Source of the DNA: JAGSPQ01 sp038206395
Lineage (GTDB): Bacteria > Myxococcota > Myxococcia > Myxococcales > Myxococcaceae
Assembly (NCBI GenBank): GCA_038206395.1
Contig: JBBRAX010000023.1
Location: 33,470 to 97,469 of the forward strand
Length of the DNA stretch: 64,000 bases
Direction: 5' to 3'
Part shown: positions 61,827 to 64,000 of the stretch, piece after piece
Layout: the number at the start of each line of letters is the position of its first letter
Position numbering within the stretch: the stretch's first letter is position 1
The notes under the pieces: generated by a model
Databases searched by the model: none
What the model was told of the DNA's origin: nothing
Seen by the model: only the letters and a program-made list of their open reading frames with translations
Translations under genes and position numbers: made by a program

Positions 61827-63539
61827 GTGATTCGCGAGGCGTTTCAGGACTTGAACCGGGTGCGGCAGATCGCCGTCACCGCGGGACGCCACGGCTTCGC
61901 CGACGTGCTCGAGCGCTCGGGCCTGTGGGCCCGGCTGGGCGGCAGGGAAGTGGTCGAGCAGACCCCCGAGTCGCGGCGCGAGACCGTCGCCAAGCGCTTC
62001 CGCACCTTCTTGAGCGAGCTCGGCCCCACCTTCATCAAGCTGGGCCAGGTGCTCTCGACGCGCGCAGATCTTCTTCCCGCCGAGTTCATCGAAGAGCTCT
62101 CGCACCTGCAGGACCAGGTGCCTGCGTTTCCGATCGAACAGGTGCGCGAGCAGATCGTCTCGGCTTTCCACCGGCCGCTAGAAGAGATCTTCCCCACGTT
62201 CGACGCCACGCCGATCGCCGCTGCGTCAATCGCGCAGGTGCACCGCGCCATCACGGTCGAAGGAAAGGAAGTGGTGGTGAAGGTGCAGCGCCCGGGCATC
62301 GCTGAACAGATTCGCGCCGACCTTTCGGTGCTGCACTACATCGCGCGCGCGCTCGAGGCCTTCGTCGAAGAGGTCGGCGTCTACACGCCCACGGGCATCA
62401 TCGAAGAGTTCGACCGCGCGATTCACGAGGAGCTCGACTTCCTCAACGAGGCGGCCAACATCCGCGCCTTCTTCAAGAACCACATCGGCCGCAACGGCAT
62501 TCGAATTCCGAAGGTCTACGACGAGCTGTCGACCCGCGGCGTGCTGACGATGGAATACCTGCACGGCCCCAAGCTCTCGCAGGCAATGGCGACGATGCCG
62601 CAGGCTGGCAAAGAGCTGCTCGCGAAGAACATCCTCGAGAACGGGTTCAAGCAGCTGTTCGAAGACGGGCTCTTCCACGGCGATCCGCACCCGGGCAATT
62701 TGCTGATCCTCGACGGCGAGCCACCCGAAAAGCCGGTGCTGGCGCTGATCGACTTCGGCCTCGTCGGGCGAATCACGAAGCAGATGGCGGACACGCTGGT
62801 CTCGTTGATCGTCGCGGTCGCGATCAAGGACTCCGAGTCGGCGGCGCGGCTGCTGTACCGCCTCGGATCCGCCGAGAGCCGTTCGAACCTGCTCCTCTTC
62901 AAGAACGACATCGAAGCGATCATCGGCGAGTACCTGCCCACCGAGCTCTCGCAGATCAACGCAAAGTCGTTGATGCGCGACCTGCTGGATCTGGCGGTGA
63001 AGTACAAAATCCGGGTGCCGAAGGAGTACGCGATTCTCTCGCGCGCCTCGATCGCCACCGAAGGCATTCTGCGTTCGCTGTTCCCCGGGATGAACATCGG
63101 GGAAATCGCGCTGCCGTATGCGAAGCACCTGCTCACCGAACGCTTCGACCCGAACCACCTGCAGGGCGGGATGCTGAAGACGCTGAACCGCCTGCAGAGC
63201 GCGGCGAACGAGCTGCCGATGCAGCTGTCGCAGATCCTGCTCGACCTCGAGGGGGGGAAGTTCTCGGTGACGGTGAAGGCAGAACAGATGAACGAGCTGA
63301 ACAAGAACCTGCGCGCGCTCGCGGTGATCTCGTTCTTCGGCCTCTGCGCGTGCGGCCTCATCGTCGGAGCCTTCATCAGCTTCGCGTCCAAAGACTGGAC
63401 CATTCACGGAGTCCCGTTTCTGGGGCTCTTCGCGGTCGTCGCGGCCAGCTTCCTCTTCGGCGTGATGATGACCTGGTACCTGTTCGGCAAGAGCGTGAAG
63501 AAGGTGTCGCTGACGCGATTCTTCGGCAAAGGGCGCTGA
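61827..63539 (+). CDS. UbiB/ABC1 (ADCK) family atypical kinase-like protein
   Basis: The 570-residue protein starts at GTG 61827. It has the family's KxGQ motif (FIKLGQVLSTRADLLP), Ala-rich nucleotide loop (PIAAASIAQVH), catalytic Lys (VVVKVQRPG), ExD motif (EELDFLNEA), catalytic loop (FHGDPHPGNLL) and DFG (LIDFGLVG). Two membrane helices close it (VISFFGLCACGLIVGAFI, FAVVAASFLFGVMMTWYLF). It may support quinone synthesis or lipid homeostasis. It abuts an MlaF-like ATPase gene, which points toward lipid transport. Confidence 0.92.
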   Translation: MIREAFQDLNRVRQIAVTAGRHGFADVLERSGLWARLGGREVVEQTPESRRETVAKRFRTFLSELGPTFIKLGQVLSTRADLLPAEFIEELSHLQDQVPAFPIEQVREQIVSAFHRPLEEIFPTFDATPIAAASIAQVHRAITVEGKEVVVKVQRPGIAEQIRADLSVLHYIARALEAFVEEVGVYTPTGIIEEFDRAIHEELDFLNEAANIRAFFKNHIGRNGIRIPKVYDELSTRGVLTMEYLHGPKLSQAMATMPQAGKELLAKNILENGFKQLFEDGLFHGDPHPGNLLILDGEPPEKPVLALIDFGLVGRITKQMADTLVSLIVAVAIKDSESAARLLYRLGSAESRSNLLLFKNDIEAIIGEYLPTELSQINAKSLMRDLLDLAVKYKIRVPKEYAILSRASIATEGILRSLFPGMNIGEIALPYAKHLLTERFDPNHLQGGMLKTLNRLQSAANELPMQLSQILLDLEGGKFSVTVKAEQMNELNKNLRALAVISFFGLCACGLIVGAFISFASKDWTIHGVPFLGLFAVVAASFLFGVMMTWYLFGKSVKKVSLTRFFGKGR

Positions 63540-64000
63540 GTGGATCTGGGGCTGAAGGCAGTGACGGTCGCCTTCGGCAGCGTCACCGCGCTCGACGCGA
63601 TCACGCTCGAGCTGCCCGCCGGAAGCCAGGTGGTGCTCTGGGGCCCGGCCGGCGGCGGGAAGACCATCTTGCTCAAGGTGCTCGCCGGGCTGGTGTTGCC
63701 GACTGCCGGAGACGTGCGCTGGGGCACCGAGCATGTGGCGTCGCTGAGCCACGACGCGCGAAGGCAAGCGCAGGCGGCGTTCGGGTTCGTGTTTCAGACC
63801 GACGCGCTCTTCGACTCGATGACGGTGCTCGAGAACGTTCGGCTGCCGCTGAAGAAGCGGGGCGTGGCAGACGCCGAAGCGACCTCGCGCGCGAACGAGG
63901 CGCTGGAACAGGTGGGGCTGATCGCTGCCGCGAAGAAGCGACCGGAAGAGTTGTCGGGCGGGATGAAGAAGCGCGCCGGCATTGCGCGGGCGATCGTCGC
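63540..64000 (+). CDS. MlaF-like ABC transporter ATP-binding protein (3' truncated)
   Basis: GTG 63540 directly follows the UbiB stop, and the frame is open to the window end. The translation shows Walker A GPAGGGKT, a Q-loop (FGFVFQTDALFDSMTV) and the signature ELSGGMKKRAGIARAI. SGGMxKRxGxARA is typical of MCE/Mla-type importers that move phospholipids between membranes. The permease and MCE genes would be expected just beyond the edge. Confidence 0.88.
   Translation, partial: MDLGLKAVTVAFGSVTALDAITLELPAGSQVVLWGPAGGGKTILLKVLAGLVLPTAGDVRWGTEHVASLSHDARRQAQAAFGFVFQTDALFDSMTVLENVRLPLKKRGVADAEATSRANEALEQVGLIAAAKKRPEELSGGMKKRAGIARAIV

Overview
The window is GC-rich, densely packed bacterial chromosome and most likely comes from a myxobacterium (Myxococcota, Cystobacterineae-like). 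The clues are a MYXO-CTERM-tailed M36 protease, TIGR02996-type proteins, lipoproteins with long Gly/Ser/Ala-rich linkers, a Ser/Thr kinase with a PEGA tail, an ImuA-ImuB-DnaE2 cassette, and a Frz-like chemosensory cluster with a CheA-receiver fusion. I cannot resolve genus. No rRNA, tRNA, CRISPR array, insertion sequence or prophage is visible.

Layout. 1-2.7 kb: the end of a TetR-like regulator, two small unknown genes, an intact TIGR02996 gene and a frame-broken paralogue. 2.7-8.4 kb: the mutagenesis cassette imuA-imuB-dnaE2 on the minus strand, with a near-consensus LexA box in front. 8.4-9.3 kb: decaying genes, including a serine-hydrolase lipoprotein with a frameshift in a G-run. 9.3-12 kb: a SEC-C/coiled-coil/RelE-like fusion protein and a Kazal-like lipoprotein. 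12.4-14.3 kb: a CpoB-like lipoprotein overlapping an UshA-like gene with an in-frame TGA at a conserved Cys position, followed by a SECIS-like hairpin (probable selenoprotein). 14.4-20.3 kb: the M36 metalloprotease and a protein kinase.

20.7-31.3 kb: a chemosensory system in the order cheW, cheW-like, mcp, mcp, cheA-REC, cheB and, beyond an oppositely oriented FG-GAP lipoprotein gene, cheR with a TPR-like tail. 31.3-35 kb: an unknown protein translationally linked to a JAMM/MPN protein, a VWA protein and a membrane protein. 35-45 kb: SMC, an HtrA/DegP protease, a ZU5/Big2 lipoprotein and an AmiC-type amidase. 45-54 kb: a hypothetical gene, then a minus-strand group running yhaO (SbcD-like), yhaN (SbcC-like), mutS and a DUF3592-like membrane protein. 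54-64 kb: an FHA protein, several poorly characterised genes, a Cys-rich Sel1-like repeat protein, a UbiB-family kinase-like protein and the start of an MlaF-like ABC ATPase cut by the window end.

The main themes are genome maintenance (imuABC, smc, mutS, yhaON), signalling (chemosensory system, kinase, FHA protein) and the cell envelope or secretion (CpoB-like, DegP, amidase, UbiB/MlaF, many lipoproteins). The best leads for something new are the TGA-interrupted UshA-like gene, the SEC-C/RelE-like fusion, three dispersed copies of a doubled palindrome (two at about 12.1-12.3 kb and one at 56.6 kb), the JAMM gene pair and the tandem six-TM chemoreceptors. All calls come from reading the sequence. 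No homology search was run.
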